DNA of 64,000 bases, taken from NCBI RefSeq assembly GCF_002025205.1, contig NZ_CP019947.1, positions 503,501-567,500 on the forward strand. The letters are read 5' to 3'. Each line of letters begins with the position of its first letter. The first letter of the stretch is position 1. Below are positions 40,561 to 49,359 of the stretch, piece by piece. The notes below the pieces were generated by a model that made no database searches, had not been told where the DNA came from, and saw only the letters and a program-made list of their open reading frames with translations. A program made the position numbers and the translations under genes. Source of the stretch: Pseudomonas sp. CC6-YY-74. Lineage in GTDB: Bacteria > Pseudomonadota > Gammaproteobacteria > Pseudomonadales > Pseudomonadaceae.

Positions 40561-40737
40561 ATGCGTATTTTATTTCTGTTACCCGCAGTTTTCGCCCTGG
40601 CGTTGGTGGGGTGCGACAAAGAACCGGAACAGCCTAGTGTTCCACCGGCGGCACCGATACAGGAGGAGCAGGCTCCCGCACCTGCGGAGCCCATGCCAGC
40701 TGAGCCTGCCCCGGCCGAGGATAAGTACGGGCAGTAA
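40561..40737 (+). CDS. small proline/glutamate-rich lipoprotein
   Basis: 58-residue protein: lipoprotein signal MRILFLLPAVFALALVGC with lipobox ALVGC, then a short disordered tail rich in Pro, Ala and Glu (EEQAPAPAEPMPAEPAPAED). Asp at +2 would favour inner-membrane retention by the classical rule, though that rule is weaker in Pseudomonas. ATG 40561 has GAGG 6 bases upstream; an earlier TTG at 40549 is not needed. No neighbour partner. Possibly an entericidin-like or spacer lipoprotein; function unknown. Confidence 0.7.
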   Translation: MRILFLLPAVFALALVGCDKEPEQPSVPPAAPIQEEQAPAPAEPMPAEPAPAEDKYGQ

Positions 40738-40942
40738 GCGGTAATCCTACCGGGTGTGCGCTGTCGGTTCCGCGGCTTGAAACCGCGGCGCTAGCGCCAT
40801 AGCCCCAAGGCGCGGGGTACGTGCGGGCCGAGCGGGCCGCTACGAGGGCGGCACGTTGGCGAGACTCTGCGCGTGCAGGGCCTCGGTGGCGGTCATGCGG
40901 CGACGACGGCGCAGAGGACGAGCGTCGTGCGCCGCCCACTGG
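40738..40942. other. intergenic region with hairpin
   Basis: 205 bases between the convergent lipoprotein and PPIase genes. CCGCGG occurs twice within 19 bases (40770-40789) and can form a hairpin that may stop transcription from either side. Nothing else recognised. Confidence 0.3.
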
Positions 40943-41497
40943 TTATAGGCGCTTGGCTTCGATGATCAGCACCGGTTCGCGCGGTACGTTCTGCTGGCCG
41001 CCGCGATTGCCGGTCGCTACCTGGGCGATCTTGTCGACTACTTCCATGCCGCGCAGCACCTTACCGAATACCGCGTAACCGAAGTCGCGCGAGCTGTGGT
41101 CGAGGAAGGCGTTGTCCTTGTGGTTGATAAAGAACTGGCTGGTGGCCGAGTCGCGTACCTGGGTACGCGCCATGGCCAGGGTGCCGCGCACGTTGTGCAG
41201 GCCATTGTCGGCTTCGTTCTTGATCGGTGCTTGCGGCTGCTTCTGCTGCAGGTCGGCATCGAAGCCGCCGCCTTGCACCATGAAACCCGGAATCACCCGA
41301 TGAAACTGGGTGCCAGCGTAGTAGCCGCTGTCCACGTAGCCGAGGAAGTTTTCCACGCTGATCGGGGCTTTATCCGCGTCCAGCTCGATTTCGATGTCAC
41401 CGAGACTGGTGGTCAGCAGCACTTTCGGGTTCTCCGCAGCCAGCAGGCTGCTGGCAAACAGTACCGAGCAGGCGGCGAGGGCGAGTGTTTTCAGCAT
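40943..41497 (-). CDS. ppiA: periplasmic cyclophilin-type peptidyl-prolyl isomerase
   Basis: 184-residue cyclophilin with Sec signal peptide ([23 protein letters not shown]). It speeds proline cis-trans isomerisation in periplasmic proteins. Motifs: [20 protein letters not shown] (catalytic Arg), [39 protein letters not shown], and [20 protein letters not shown]. The end IEAKRL is complete. Its start overlaps the 3' end of the upstream hydrolase gene by 7 bases. The neighbours ABC exporter, hydrolase and LysR are as in P. aeruginosa (PA3227 region). Confidence 0.92.
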   Translation of the reverse strand: MLKTLALAACSVLFASSLLAAENPKVLLTTSLGDIEIELDADKAPISVENFLGYVDSGYYAGTQFHRVIPGFMVQGGGFDADLQQKQPQAPIKNEADNGLHNVRGTLAMARTQVRDSATSQFFINHKDNAFLDHSSRDFGYAVFGKVLRGMEVVDKIAQVATGNRGGQQNVPREPVLIIEAKRL

Positions 41498-42318
41498 GCT
41501 TGTTGATCCTTGTTGAGGGCAGTGGCGGCAGTTTGTTCGACTTCCTCGAGGAAGGCCAGCAGGCTGCTGTTGAAGCGCTGCGGTTGATCCAGCGGTGTGG
41601 CGTGACGCGAATCTTCGATCACCAGCAAGCGTGCGTTGGGCATTTCCTTGACGTAGGCCTCTTTCTGCGCGACTGGGGTGTAGTCGCGGTCGGCGCTGAT
41701 CACCAGGGTAGGGCAGGTTATGCGCGCCAGGCGTTCGCGCACCCCCCAGCCGATGATCGCGTCGAGGCTGGCGAGGTAGGCGCGCTTGTCGTTCTGCGGC
41801 CAGCGCTCCTCGATCTTACGCCGCAGTTCGGCTTGTTCGGGCTTGGGGAACAGCAGCTTACCCAGTGCCTTGGCAATCGTATCGAGGCTGAGCAGGCGCG
41901 ACAGGCTCCAGCGTTTGGCGATTTCCAGGTAGTCGCGCGGGCTTTTCGCCTTCACTTCGGGGCCGCTGTTGACGATGGTCAGACTTTTTAGCAGTTCGGG
42001 ACGGTCGACGCCCAACTGAAAGCCGATCATGCCGCCCATGGAGATGCCAACCAAATGCACCCTGTCGAACCCCAAGTGCTCGATCAGTGCGCTCACATCT
42101 TCGGCAAAACCGGCGATGCTGTAGCGTTCGCGCGGCTTGTCCGAGCGACCGTGACCGCGTACGTCGAGGGCGATCACCCGGTAGTGCGCCGCCAGTTCGG
42201 GGATCTGATATTCCCAGTCGCGGGTGCTTGAGCCCAGGCCGTGCACCAGCAGCACCGGTGCGCCCTTGCCGTAATCCTCGTAGTGCAACTGGCAACCGTC
42301 GTTATCGTAGTAGGACAT
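41491..42318 (-). CDS. alpha/beta hydrolase (PA3226 type)
   Basis: 275-residue cytoplasmic hydrolase. Oxyanion region [20 protein letters not shown], conserved [20 protein letters not shown], nucleophile elbow [20 protein letters not shown] (Ser), acid residue [13 protein letters not shown] (Asp), and catalytic His in [16 protein letters not shown]: a complete triad. It is similar to 3-oxoadipate enol-lactonase/haloperoxidase-like hydrolases; substrate unknown. AAAGGAG precedes the ATG. It overlaps ppiA by 7 bases and lies 12 bases after the predicted (corrected) LysR stop, so it may be in one transcript with both. Confidence 0.9.
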   Translation of the reverse strand: MSYYDNDGCQLHYEDYGKGAPVLLVHGLGSSTRDWEYQIPELAAHYRVIALDVRGHGRSDKPRERYSIAGFAEDVSALIEHLGFDRVHLVGISMGGMIGFQLGVDRPELLKSLTIVNSGPEVKAKSPRDYLEIAKRWSLSRLLSLDTIAKALGKLLFPKPEQAELRRKIEERWPQNDKRAYLASLDAIIGWGVRERLARITCPTLVISADRDYTPVAQKEAYVKEMPNARLLVIEDSRHATPLDQPQRFNSSLLAFLEEVEQTAATALNKDQQAC

Positions 42319-42330
42319 GAGTGACTCCTT

Positions 42331-43256
42331 TCAACTGGCTGATTGGGGGCGGCGAAGGGTGCATTGAGTGGTGCCGAGTCGAAGTTCCTGATCAGGTCAA
42401 CGAGAATCTGGCTGGCTGGCCCCAGGGCTTTGTCCTTGTGGCTATAGAGGGTAAAGCGTGGGTGGCTGGTGCCGCCTTGTGCCAGCGCCAGGGGCTGGAG
42501 TATTCCATCACTCAGCTCCCGGTCGATCAGGTGGCGCGGCAGCCAGGCGAAACCGAGGCCGCTGCTGACGAAATTGGCGGCGGTCGGCAGGCTGCTGACG
42601 GTCCAGCGCTGCTCGGCGCCCAGCCAGCCGACATCACGCGGCTTGCTGCGTCCGGAGTCGCGTATGACTACCTGCAACTGATTGTGCAAATCCTCGAAGG
42701 TCAGCTGGCGTTGCAGCTTGTGCAACTGATGGTCGGGGTGGGCGACCGCCACGAACTCCACTTCGCTGAGTTCATGGCCCAGGTAGCCGACCATGGACAG
42801 GCTGCTGATGGCCAAGTCGGCGGTGCCTTCCAGCAGCACTTCTTCTACCCCCGACAGCACTTCCTCGCGCAGGCGCACGCGGCAACCGCGGCTCTGCGGG
42901 ATGAAGGCGGCCAGTGCCCTGATCAGCCGTGCGGTCGGGTAGGCGGCGTCAACCACCAGGCGTACCTCGGCTTCCCAGCCCTGATCCATGTTGTAGGCCA
43001 GGTCTTCCAGCTGGCTGGCCTGCTTGACCAGTTGCCGCGAACGGCGCAGCAGCACGTCGCCGGCCTCGGTGAGTACGGCCTTGCGTCCGTCGATGCGCAG
43101 CAACGGCACGTCGAGTTGTTCCTGCATCCGCGCAATGGTGTAGCTGACTGAGGATTGCGAGCGATGCAGCACCTCGGCGGCTTGGGCAAAGCCGCCCTGA
43201 TCGACTACGGCCTGCAACGTACGCCATTGATCGAGGGTCACGCGGGGCGCTTTCAT
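42331..43256 (-). pseudogene. LysR-type transcriptional regulator, probable single-base frameshift at the C-terminus
   Basis: LysR regulator. The N-terminal winged helix is RVTLDQWRTLQAVVDQGGFA and AAEVLHRSQSSVSYTIARMQ, and the rest is a substrate-binding domain. As read, the frame runs 360 residues and overlaps the hydrolase gene by 145 bases, which is too long and ends in low-quality sequence. If the GGGGG run at 42345-42349 (plus strand) had one more G, the protein would end ...NAPFAAPQSAS at the stop 42331-42333. That gives about 308 residues, the usual length, and leaves a clean ribosome site for the hydrolase. I annotate that end. It corresponds to P. aeruginosa PA3225. Divergent from the gene at 43342. 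Confidence 0.8.
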
Positions 43257-43341
43257 TATCTTCTCCTATTCACGCGAGCCGTTGGGTGCACGCTGAGGCG
43301 AACTCGCTCTAAACTGGCAGTCCTTTGTTGGAGACTGCCGC

Positions 43342-43656
43342 ATGAAAATCTTTTGCTGTGCCCTGATCGCCTGTTTGCCGCTGGTTGCTTTCGCTTATCC
43401 GATCGAGGTGGAAAAACAGCTCAACGGTGCCGAAGTGTCGGTCACGACCCAGGAAGTCGATCACAACATGGGCGCCTTACTGCTCTACAACTACGGTCAG
43501 ACCGAGGCCGAGTGCTCCGGGGTGTTCCGCAACGGCCCCGAGGCGCCGCGCACCCGTAAAGTAGTGTTGGTGCCGGGGCAGAGCAGCAACCTGACCATGA
43601 AATTCGCCCGGAGCATCATCAAGCTGCGCGTGCAGTTGACCTGTGGCCTGAAATGA
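43342..43656 (+). CDS. conserved periplasmic protein (PA3224 type)
   Basis: 104-residue protein with Sec signal peptide (MKIFCCALIACLPLVAFAYP). The mature part is a small beta-rich domain with two cysteines (TEAECSGVFRNG and VQLTCGLK at the very end) that could form a disulfide. In Pseudomonas it lies between the LysR gene and the azoreductase. Nothing is known to me of its role. It is divergent from the LysR gene, which may regulate it. Ribosome site: GGAG about 10 bases before the ATG. Confidence 0.8.
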   Translation: MKIFCCALIACLPLVAFAYPIEVEKQLNGAEVSVTTQEVDHNMGALLLYNYGQTEAECSGVFRNGPEAPRTRKVVLVPGQSSNLTMKFARSIIKLRVQLTCGLK

Positions 43657-43771
43657 CCGCGCCGCTATGAACATTACCGATCCTAGTGCGAGGTGGTTAA
43701 TAAATCAATTTTGTTGATAGGTAAAAGCGATTATTTGCGCTTTTTAATCGATAACTGTGTCTCTACTCTGT

Positions 43772-43806
43772 GCTCCATCGACGTTAACCAATCCCCTCGA
43801 TGGAGC
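43772..43806 (+). promoter_or_regulatory. perfect inverted repeat covering the azoreductase ribosome site
   Basis: GCTCCATCGA and TCGATGGAGC, ten-base perfect arms with a 15-base spacer. The right arm contains GGAG, the ribosome site of the ATG at 43813. As RNA the hairpin would hide that site; as DNA it could be an operator. Both are inference. Confidence 0.55.
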
Positions 43807-43812
43807 AAAAAT

Positions 43813-44411
43813 ATGTCCAATGTTCTGGTAATCGAAAGCAGCGCGCGCCAACAAGGCTCGGTTTCTCGTCAGCTCACCGAGCAATTCATTGCCCAGTGGC
43901 AAGTCGCTCACCCTGTCGATCAAATCCAGGTGCGCGACCTGGCGGTCGAGCAAGTACCGCACCTGGACGCCAATCTGCTGGGGGCTGGATGACCTCGATC
44001 GACCAGCAGAGCGTCGCGGAGCAACGTGCATTGGCCCTGTCCAATACGCTCACCGATGAAGTGCTGGCTGCCGATGTGCTGGTGCTGGCCGCGCCCATGT
44101 ACAACTTCGCCATCCCCAGCACTCTGAAAGCCTGGCTGGATCATGTGCTGCGTGCCGGCGTCACCTTCAAGTACACCGAAACCGGCCCGCAGGGCCTGCT
44201 CACTGGCAAGCGTGCCTTCGTCCTGACCGCCCGTGGTGGTATCTACGCCGGTGGCAACATGGATCATCAGGAACCCTACCTGCGTCAGGCATTGGCCTTC
44301 ATCGGCATCCACGACGTCAGCTTCATCCATGCCGAAGGCCTCAACCTGGGCGGCGAGTTCATGGAGAAAGGTCTGGCCGAGGCCAAGGCGCAATTAGCGC
44401 AAGTGGCTTAA
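43813..44411 (+). pseudogene. azoR: FMN-dependent NADH-azoreductase, single-base frameshift
   Basis: Intended product about 199 residues, flavodoxin-fold azoreductase/quinone reductase: MSNVLVIESSARQQGSVSRQ, HPVDQIQVRDLAVEQVPHLD, VLVLAAPMYNFAIPSTLKAW (FMN-binding P-M-Y-N-F), LLTGKRAFVLTARGGIYAGG. The frame breaks at the G run 43980-43984: upstream ends ...DANLLG, and the rest continues GWMTSIDQQSVAEQRALAL one base out. Adding one G restores the gene. It reduces azo dyes and quinones with NAD(P)H. By position after the PA3224-type gene it matches P. aeruginosa azoR3 (PA3223). A striking inverted repeat covers its ribosome site. Confidence 0.85.
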
Positions 44412-44909
44412 CAGACCGCTGAAAAGGCTAAGACCCGGTTATGGGTTGAAACGTGCAGGTCAGCTAGGTGATGCCTGGGGCGCGATACTGCGTAGGGCGG
44501 GCCGGGCCACGCAGGTTAGTGGTGCAGAGCAAGGTCTGAAAATCAACTGTGGAATAGGTGCGCCGCGTAACCCACCAAGCGATGATCGGTGTGCTCCATC
44601 GGGTGGGTTACGGCGCAACGGACGGCGTGCCCGCCAATCGCCTGTGCGCATGCGCCTAACCCACCCTGCAAAAACTGCGCGCAACACGAAATTGAGACAG
44701 AGTCGTTGAAAAACTACTGCGTTCGCGACGTTTTCAACGGCCGGCTAGTGTTCAAGTAACAGGCAGCTCCCTTGGCGTCCCTTTGCTCCTGGCGCGCATA
44801 TGCCCGGTCGATCGCTTTGGCGGTTGGCCGGGTTTTTTTGTGCCGGTGGTGCGGCGATTGTTCGAAACCTCGCGACAGGCTAAGGTCGCCGGCTTGCTGC
44901 GAGGTGGCC
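44412..44909. other. repeat-rich intergenic region
   Basis: 498 bases. From 44491 (CGTAGGGCGGGCC...) to about 44680 lies sequence of the GTAGGG/GTGGGTTACGGCGC type common between Pseudomonas genes, with inner copies of AACCCACC and GGTGGGTT in inverse orientation. At 44703-44742 a hairpin GTTGAAAA...TTTTCAAC of another repeat class is present. No gene is supported; open frames here lack coding character. The first TM-protein gene starts right after. Confidence 0.5.
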
Positions 44910-45785
44910 ATGCGTTATCTAGTCTTCGTGACCCTGTTATGGGCCTTTTCTTTCAGTCTGATCGGCGAGTACCTGGCCGGCCAGGTGGACAGTTATTTTG
45001 CCGTGCTGACGCGGGTGCTGATCGCCGGTCTGGTGTTTCTGCCCCTGACCCGCTGGCACGGCGTGGCGCCAGCGTTCATGCGTGGCATGTTGCTGATCGG
45101 CGCGTTGCAGTTCGGTGTCACCTATGTCTGCCTGTACCTGAGTTTCAGCGTGCTGACGGTGCCGGAAGTGCTGCTGTTCACCATTCTGACGCCGTTACAC
45201 GTGACCCTGATCGAGGATGCGTTCAATCGGCGTTTCAATCCCTGGGCCTTGCTCGCCGCACTGGTCGCGGTGGCGGGCGCGGCGATCATTCGCTACGACC
45301 AGCTCGGCACTGACTTCTATGTCGGCTTCTTCCTGCTGCAAATCGCCAACTTCACCTTTGCCGCCGGGCAGGTGTTCTACAAGCACCTGCTCGTCCGGCA
45401 TCCTTCGGACATTCCACAGTATCGGCGCTTCGGCTACTTCTACCTGGGTGCGTTGGCCGTCGCCTTGCCGGCCTTCTTGCTGTTCGGTAACGCCGCCCGC
45501 TTGCCCACCAGCGCCATCCAGTGGTGGGTCTTGGTCTGGCTCGGTATGGTGGCGTCCGGGCTTGGTCTTTACTGGTGGAACAAGGGCGCGAGCCTGGTCG
45601 ATGGCGGTACCCTGGCGGTGATGAACAACGCGTTGGTGCCGGCGGGTCTGCTGGTCAATCTGTTGCTGTGGAACCGCGATGCCGATCTGTGGCGGTTGAG
45701 TCTGGGTGGGGCGGTGATTGCCAGCTCCCTGCTGTTGACTCGGGTCGGCAGCCGGCGGCTACTGGCGGCGAAGGAGATGCGATGA
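44910..45785 (+). CDS. EamA/DMT-family exporter
   Basis: 291-residue inner-membrane protein of the drug/metabolite transporter superfamily: ten hydrophobic helices as two EamA repeats (MRYLVFVTLLWAFSFSLIGE ... and from TDFYVGFFLLQIANFTFAAG). Members export amino acids or other metabolites. ATG 44910 has GAGGTG directly upstream and the first helix begins here; the long upstream open frame is not used. Its stop overlaps the start of rarD (ATGA), so two DMT transporters are translationally coupled. Substrate unknown. Confidence 0.88.
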   Translation: MRYLVFVTLLWAFSFSLIGEYLAGQVDSYFAVLTRVLIAGLVFLPLTRWHGVAPAFMRGMLLIGALQFGVTYVCLYLSFSVLTVPEVLLFTILTPLHVTLIEDAFNRRFNPWALLAALVAVAGAAIIRYDQLGTDFYVGFFLLQIANFTFAAGQVFYKHLLVRHPSDIPQYRRFGYFYLGALAVALPAFLLFGNAARLPTSAIQWWVLVWLGMVASGLGLYWWNKGASLVDGGTLAVMNNALVPAGLLVNLLLWNRDADLWRLSLGGAVIASSLLLTRVGSRRLLAAKEMR

Positions 45786-46672
45786 AGCTGTCCGGGCGTG
45801 GCGTGTCGCTATCGATTGGCGCGTCGATGCTGTTTGCCCTGATTCCCGGCTATGTGCAGCAACTGGCGCCGCTGGACGGTGTACAGGTGTTCGCCCAGCG
45901 GGTGCTCTGGTCGATTCCGGCGGTGTTGCTGCTGGTCGCCGTGGCCCGGCAATGGACGGTGCTGGCAGTGGCCATCGGCCGCCTGCGCCGTGAGCCGCTA
46001 TTGCTGGCGGCCTTGCCGCTGGCGGCGGCGTTGATTGGCGTGCAGTGGGCCGTGTTCGTCTGGGCGCCGCTGGCCGGGCGCATGCTGGATGTGTCGCTGG
46101 GCTACTTTTTGCTGCCCCTGGCGATGGTGCTGGCCGGGCGGGTGTTCTACGGCGAGCGCTTGCGCCCGTTGCAGCAGTTGGCGGTGTGCTGTGCCTTGCT
46201 CGGCGTGCTGCATGAACTGTGGCGCCTGCAGGCGTTTTCCTGGGTCACCCTGGTCACCGCGCTGGGTTATCCACCGTATTTCATGTTGCGCCGCTGGATG
46301 CGTCTGGATGCCCTGTCCGGGTTTATTCTGGAAATGCTGGTGCTGGCGCCTCTGGCGGTCTGGCTGATCGTCGCCTGGGGGCCGGTGGCGGCGTTCACCC
46401 AGGCGCCGCAGCTGTGGTGGCTGTTGCCGGGTCTGGGCTTGCTCGGCGCCCTGGCGTTTGCCGCGATGATGGCGTCCAATCGGTTGTTGCCGCTGGGGCT
46501 GTTTGGCATTCTCAGTTATGTCGAGCCGGTGCTGTTGTTTCTGGTGGCACTGTTGTTTCTCGGCGAAAGCTTCAATGCCGAGCAGTGGCTGACGTATCTG
46601 CCGATCTGGCTGGCGGTGCTGCTGGTCGGCTGGGACAGTGCGCGGCTGCTGATCAAGCAACGGCGTACCTGA
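45782..46672 (+). CDS. rarD: RarD-type EamA/DMT transporter
   Basis: 296-residue membrane protein with ten helices matching RarD. The typical N-terminal GVSLSIGASMLFALIPGYVQ, FAQRVLWSIPAVLLLVAVAR and WAVFVWAPLAGRMLDVSLGYFLLPLAMVLAGRVFYGERL (RarD signature), then LGILSYVEPVLLFLVALLFL-like end segment. RarD was named for chloramphenicol sensitivity, but its substrate is not firmly known. It overlaps the preceding EamA gene by 4 bases and is followed 12 bases on by a cupin protein. Confidence 0.88.
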   Translation: MKLSGRGVSLSIGASMLFALIPGYVQQLAPLDGVQVFAQRVLWSIPAVLLLVAVARQWTVLAVAIGRLRREPLLLAALPLAAALIGVQWAVFVWAPLAGRMLDVSLGYFLLPLAMVLAGRVFYGERLRPLQQLAVCCALLGVLHELWRLQAFSWVTLVTALGYPPYFMLRRWMRLDALSGFILEMLVLAPLAVWLIVAWGPVAAFTQAPQLWWLLPGLGLLGALAFAAMMASNRLLPLGLFGILSYVEPVLLFLVALLFLGESFNAEQWLTYLPIWLAVLLVGWDSARLLIKQRRT

Positions 46673-46683
46673 CAGGAGGTAAC

Positions 46684-47382
46684 ATGCAGATCCATGCTGA
46701 CCTGGCCGAGCGTGTAGTGCTCGATACCCAGGCTATCGACTGGCAGGCCTCACCATTGCCAGGCGTCGAACGGCGTCCGCTGGAACGGTTTGCCGCGGAA
46801 AGCGGGCGCGCCACCTCGATCGTGCGCTATGCGCCGGGGTCTTCGTTCAGCCGTCACCAGCATCCGGCGGGAGAGGAGATTCTGGTGCTCGACGGTGTGT
46901 TTACCGATGAGCACGGTGACTATCCCGCCGGTTACTGGCTGAAAAATCCGCCCGGTAGTGGCCATGCGCCATCCAGTGCGCAGGGTTGTCTGTTGTTCGT
47001 CAAGTTGTGCTACCAGGCGCCGGAGGATCAAAGCTCGCTGCGCATCGATACCCGTGCCGCCGAGTGGCGCCCCGGCCTTGTCGCAGGCTTGAGTGTGTTG
47101 CCGCTGGCCAGCTTCGCCACGGTGCACACGGCATTGGTACGCTGGGCGCCAGGCACCGAGTTCCATGGCCACCGGCATCTTGGCGGGGAAGAAATCCTGG
47201 TGCTGGAGGGGGTATTTCAGGATGAATTCGGCGATTATCCCGCCGGCACCTGGCTGCGCAACCCGCACGGCTCAACGCATACACCGTTTTCCCGTGAGGG
47301 TTGCCTGATTTATGTAAAAGTCGGCCATCTGCTCGAAGCAAGTGCAACGGATCAGTCCAGCACGTTTCTCAGCACTTCGTAG
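46684..47382 (+). CDS. double-cupin protein (ChrR-like cupin domains)
   Basis: 232-residue cytoplasmic protein made of two similar cupin halves (about residues 25-110 and 130-220). Each has the metal-binding pattern: FSRHQHPAGEEILVLDGVFTDEHGDYPAGYW and FHGHRHLGGEEILVLEGVFQDEFGDYPAGTW, with His, His and Glu ligands. This is the ChrR C-terminal cupin type. There is no N-terminal zinc anti-sigma domain and no ECF sigma gene next to it. AGGAGG lies before the ATG. It follows rarD closely, so it may be co-transcribed. Its 3' end overlaps the convergent CigR-like gene by 31 bases. Function unknown. Confidence 0.85.
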   Translation: MQIHADLAERVVLDTQAIDWQASPLPGVERRPLERFAAESGRATSIVRYAPGSSFSRHQHPAGEEILVLDGVFTDEHGDYPAGYWLKNPPGSGHAPSSAQGCLLFVKLCYQAPEDQSSLRIDTRAAEWRPGLVAGLSVLPLASFATVHTALVRWAPGTEFHGHRHLGGEEILVLEGVFQDEFGDYPAGTWLRNPHGSTHTPFSREGCLIYVKVGHLLEASATDQSSTFLSTS

Positions 47383-47768
47383 ACAATCCCGCTGGCAATC
47401 GCTACCAGCACCACGTCGGTGCCGACCTGCTTCCATTGGTAGCCGTCATAGCGCGGCAGTTGGCTGGCCACGCGGTCGTTGACGTTCTTGGCGATACCGG
47501 GTGGCAGTGGTTTGCCGCATGCCAGGTTCTTGGCGATGCCTGGCGGCAGTGAGCGGGTCGGGCCGATCAGTTGCCGGTTGTCGCCCAGCACGATGCGTAC
47601 GCGGCCGATATCGATGGTGGGGCCACTGACGTGGACACTGACGTCGCCGTCATAGCCAGCGCCCTGTTTGCCATGGTTATCGGTTTTCGGCGCGGCGAAG
47701 GCGCTCTGCGTGGCCAAGGCGATGGCCAGGCCACTACCGACCAGCAGGCTGGGAGACGGGTTGGGCAT
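47352..47768 (-). CDS. CigR-like / RcnB-type small periplasmic protein
   Basis: 138-residue protein with signal peptide (ending TQSAFAAPK). It has the repeat LPPGIAKNLACGKPLPPGIAKN typical of the anti-virulence regulator CigR family in Salmonella and its many homologues. A C-terminal hydrophobic segment (GTDVVLVAIASGIVYEVLRN) may insert in the membrane. In Salmonella CigR binds and inhibits a T3SS-2 regulator, but most homologues, including in Pseudomonas, have no known role. Convergent overlap with the cupin gene. Confidence 0.75.
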   Translation of the reverse strand: MPNPSPSLLVGSGLAIALATQSAFAAPKTDNHGKQGAGYDGDVSVHVSGPTIDIGRVRIVLGDNRQLIGPTRSLPPGIAKNLACGKPLPPGIAKNVNDRVASQLPRYDGYQWKQVGTDVVLVAIASGIVYEVLRNVLD

Positions 47769-47942
47769 GCAACTCTCCGGGGCTTTGGGGCGGTTGTACG
47801 GCCTGATTTGAGCGCTTTCATGGCGTTCTGTTCAAGTGCCGAGGTGCCCGCTCTGTGCGGTTCTGCACAAAGAAATTCGGCCACAGCGCGGGAAACCGTT
47901 ACGCTATACAGCTGATTTCCGTTTTTCGTCGAGGTTACCTCC

Positions 47943-49295
47943 GTGTTTTCCCAATTCGCCCTGCATGAACGTCTGCTGAAAGCCGTGGCTGCGCTGAACT
48001 TTACCGAGCCCACCCCGGTGCAGCTGGCGGCTATCCCGCTGGCGCTGCAAGGGCGCGATTTGCGGGTGACGGCGCAGACCGGCAGCGGCAAGACGGCGGC
48101 CTTCGTCCTGCCGATGCTTAATCGCCTGTTAGGCGATGGTGCTTCCTCGCCGCGCATGAGCGTGCGCGCGATGATTATGCTGCCCACCCGTGAGCTGGCC
48201 CAGCAAACGCTCAAGGAAGTCGAGCGCTTTGCCCAGTTCACCTTCCTCAAGGCCGGTTTGATTACCGGCGGTGAGGATTTCAAGATGCAGGCCGCGATGC
48301 TGCGCCGGGTCGATATTTTGATCGGCACACCGGGTCGTCTGATCGAACACGCCAACGCCGGCAACCTGCTACTCGATGAAGTGGAAGTGCTGGTCCTCGA
48401 CGAAGCCGACCGCATGCTCGATATGGGCTTTGCCGAAGACGTGCAGCGTCTGGGCGAGCTGTGCAATGCCGCGCGCCAGACCCTGCTGTTCTCCGCGACC
48501 AGCGGCGGTGCAAGCCTGCGTGAGATCGTCGCCAAGGTGCTCAAAGAGCCCGAGCACCTGCAGCTCAACCGCGTCAGCCAGCTCAATGAAGGCACGCGCC
48601 AGCAGATCATCACCGCCGACCACAACCACCATAAAGAACGTATGGTCGAGTGGTTGCTGAAGAACGAGACCTACGACAAGGCGATCATTTTCACCAATAC
48701 CCGGGTTCAGGCTGACCGCCTGTATGGCAAGTTGGTTGCCCACGACTTCAAAACCTTCGTGTTGCACGGCGAGAAGGATCAGAAAGACCGCAAGCTGGCC
48801 ATCGACCGTCTCAAGCAAGGCGCCGTGAAAATCCTGGTAGCCACCGATGTGGCCGCGCGCGGTCTGGATGTCGACGGTCTGGATCTGGTGATCAACTTCG
48901 ACATGCCGCGTTCGGGTGACGAATACGTGCACCGCATTGGCCGTACCGGCCGTGCTGGTGCCGAAGGTCTGGCGATTTCACTGATCTGCCACAATGACTG
49001 GTCGCTGATGTCGAGCATCGAACGCTACCTCAAGCAGCGTTTCGAGCGGCGCAATATCAAGGATATGAAAGGCATCTACCAAGGGCCGAAGAACCTCAAG
49101 GCGTCTGGCAAGGCAGTCGGGCCGAAGAAGAAGAAAATCGATCCCAAGACCGGCAAGAAGCTGGCCGCGAAGAAACCGGCCGCCAAGGCGCCAAGCAAGC
49201 GCAATACCATCAACAAGCCCAAGGTCGCAGCGGCCGAGTTGGTCAGCCAGGATGGTTTGGCGCCGCTTAAACGGCGCAAGCCTGAAGCAGAGTAA
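47943..49295 (+). CDS. DEAD-box RNA helicase (PA3950 type)
   Basis: 450-residue DEAD-box helicase. Q motif FTEPTPVQLAAIPLA, motif I AQTGSGKTAAF, Ia PTRELAQQ, Ib GTPGRL, II VLDEADRML, III SAT, IV/V IIFTNTRVQADR and VATDVAARGLDVDGL, VI HRIGRTGRAG. The C-terminal tail (residues about 375-450) is highly basic, lysine- and alanine-rich, and binds RNA. It is like SrmB/RhlE-type ribosome biogenesis and cold-growth helicases; from memory very close to P. aeruginosa PA3950. Start: GTG at 47943 is read as Met (GAGGTTACCTCC upstream). Monocistronic. Confidence 0.9.
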   Translation: MFSQFALHERLLKAVAALNFTEPTPVQLAAIPLALQGRDLRVTAQTGSGKTAAFVLPMLNRLLGDGASSPRMSVRAMIMLPTRELAQQTLKEVERFAQFTFLKAGLITGGEDFKMQAAMLRRVDILIGTPGRLIEHANAGNLLLDEVEVLVLDEADRMLDMGFAEDVQRLGELCNAARQTLLFSATSGGASLREIVAKVLKEPEHLQLNRVSQLNEGTRQQIITADHNHHKERMVEWLLKNETYDKAIIFTNTRVQADRLYGKLVAHDFKTFVLHGEKDQKDRKLAIDRLKQGAVKILVATDVAARGLDVDGLDLVINFDMPRSGDEYVHRIGRTGRAGAEGLAISLICHNDWSLMSSIERYLKQRFERRNIKDMKGIYQGPKNLKASGKAVGPKKKKIDPKTGKKLAAKKPAAKAPSKRNTINKPKVAAAELVSQDGLAPLKRRKPEAE

Positions 49296-49302
49296 GCGCC
49301 AC

Positions 49303-49350
49303 GCGTAGGGTAGGCGGGTGGCGATCCGCTGCAGCCCACCCTACGCCACT
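49303..49350. repeat. GTAGGGTGG intergenic repeat
   Basis: GTAGGGTAGGCGGGTGGCGATCCGCTGCAGCCCACCCTACG. Nearly palindromic (GTAGGG.../...CCCTAC), lying between the convergent DEAD-box and oxidoreductase genes. A similar sequence is found at 2088-2150. Confidence 0.7.
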
Positions 49351-49359
49351 AGAGCGAGT

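Noticed and set aside
42174..43256. 360-residue version of the LysR regulator
   Set aside because: The last 50 residues are an out-of-frame reading of the hydrolase gene. A one-base correction gives the normal family length and a clean stop.
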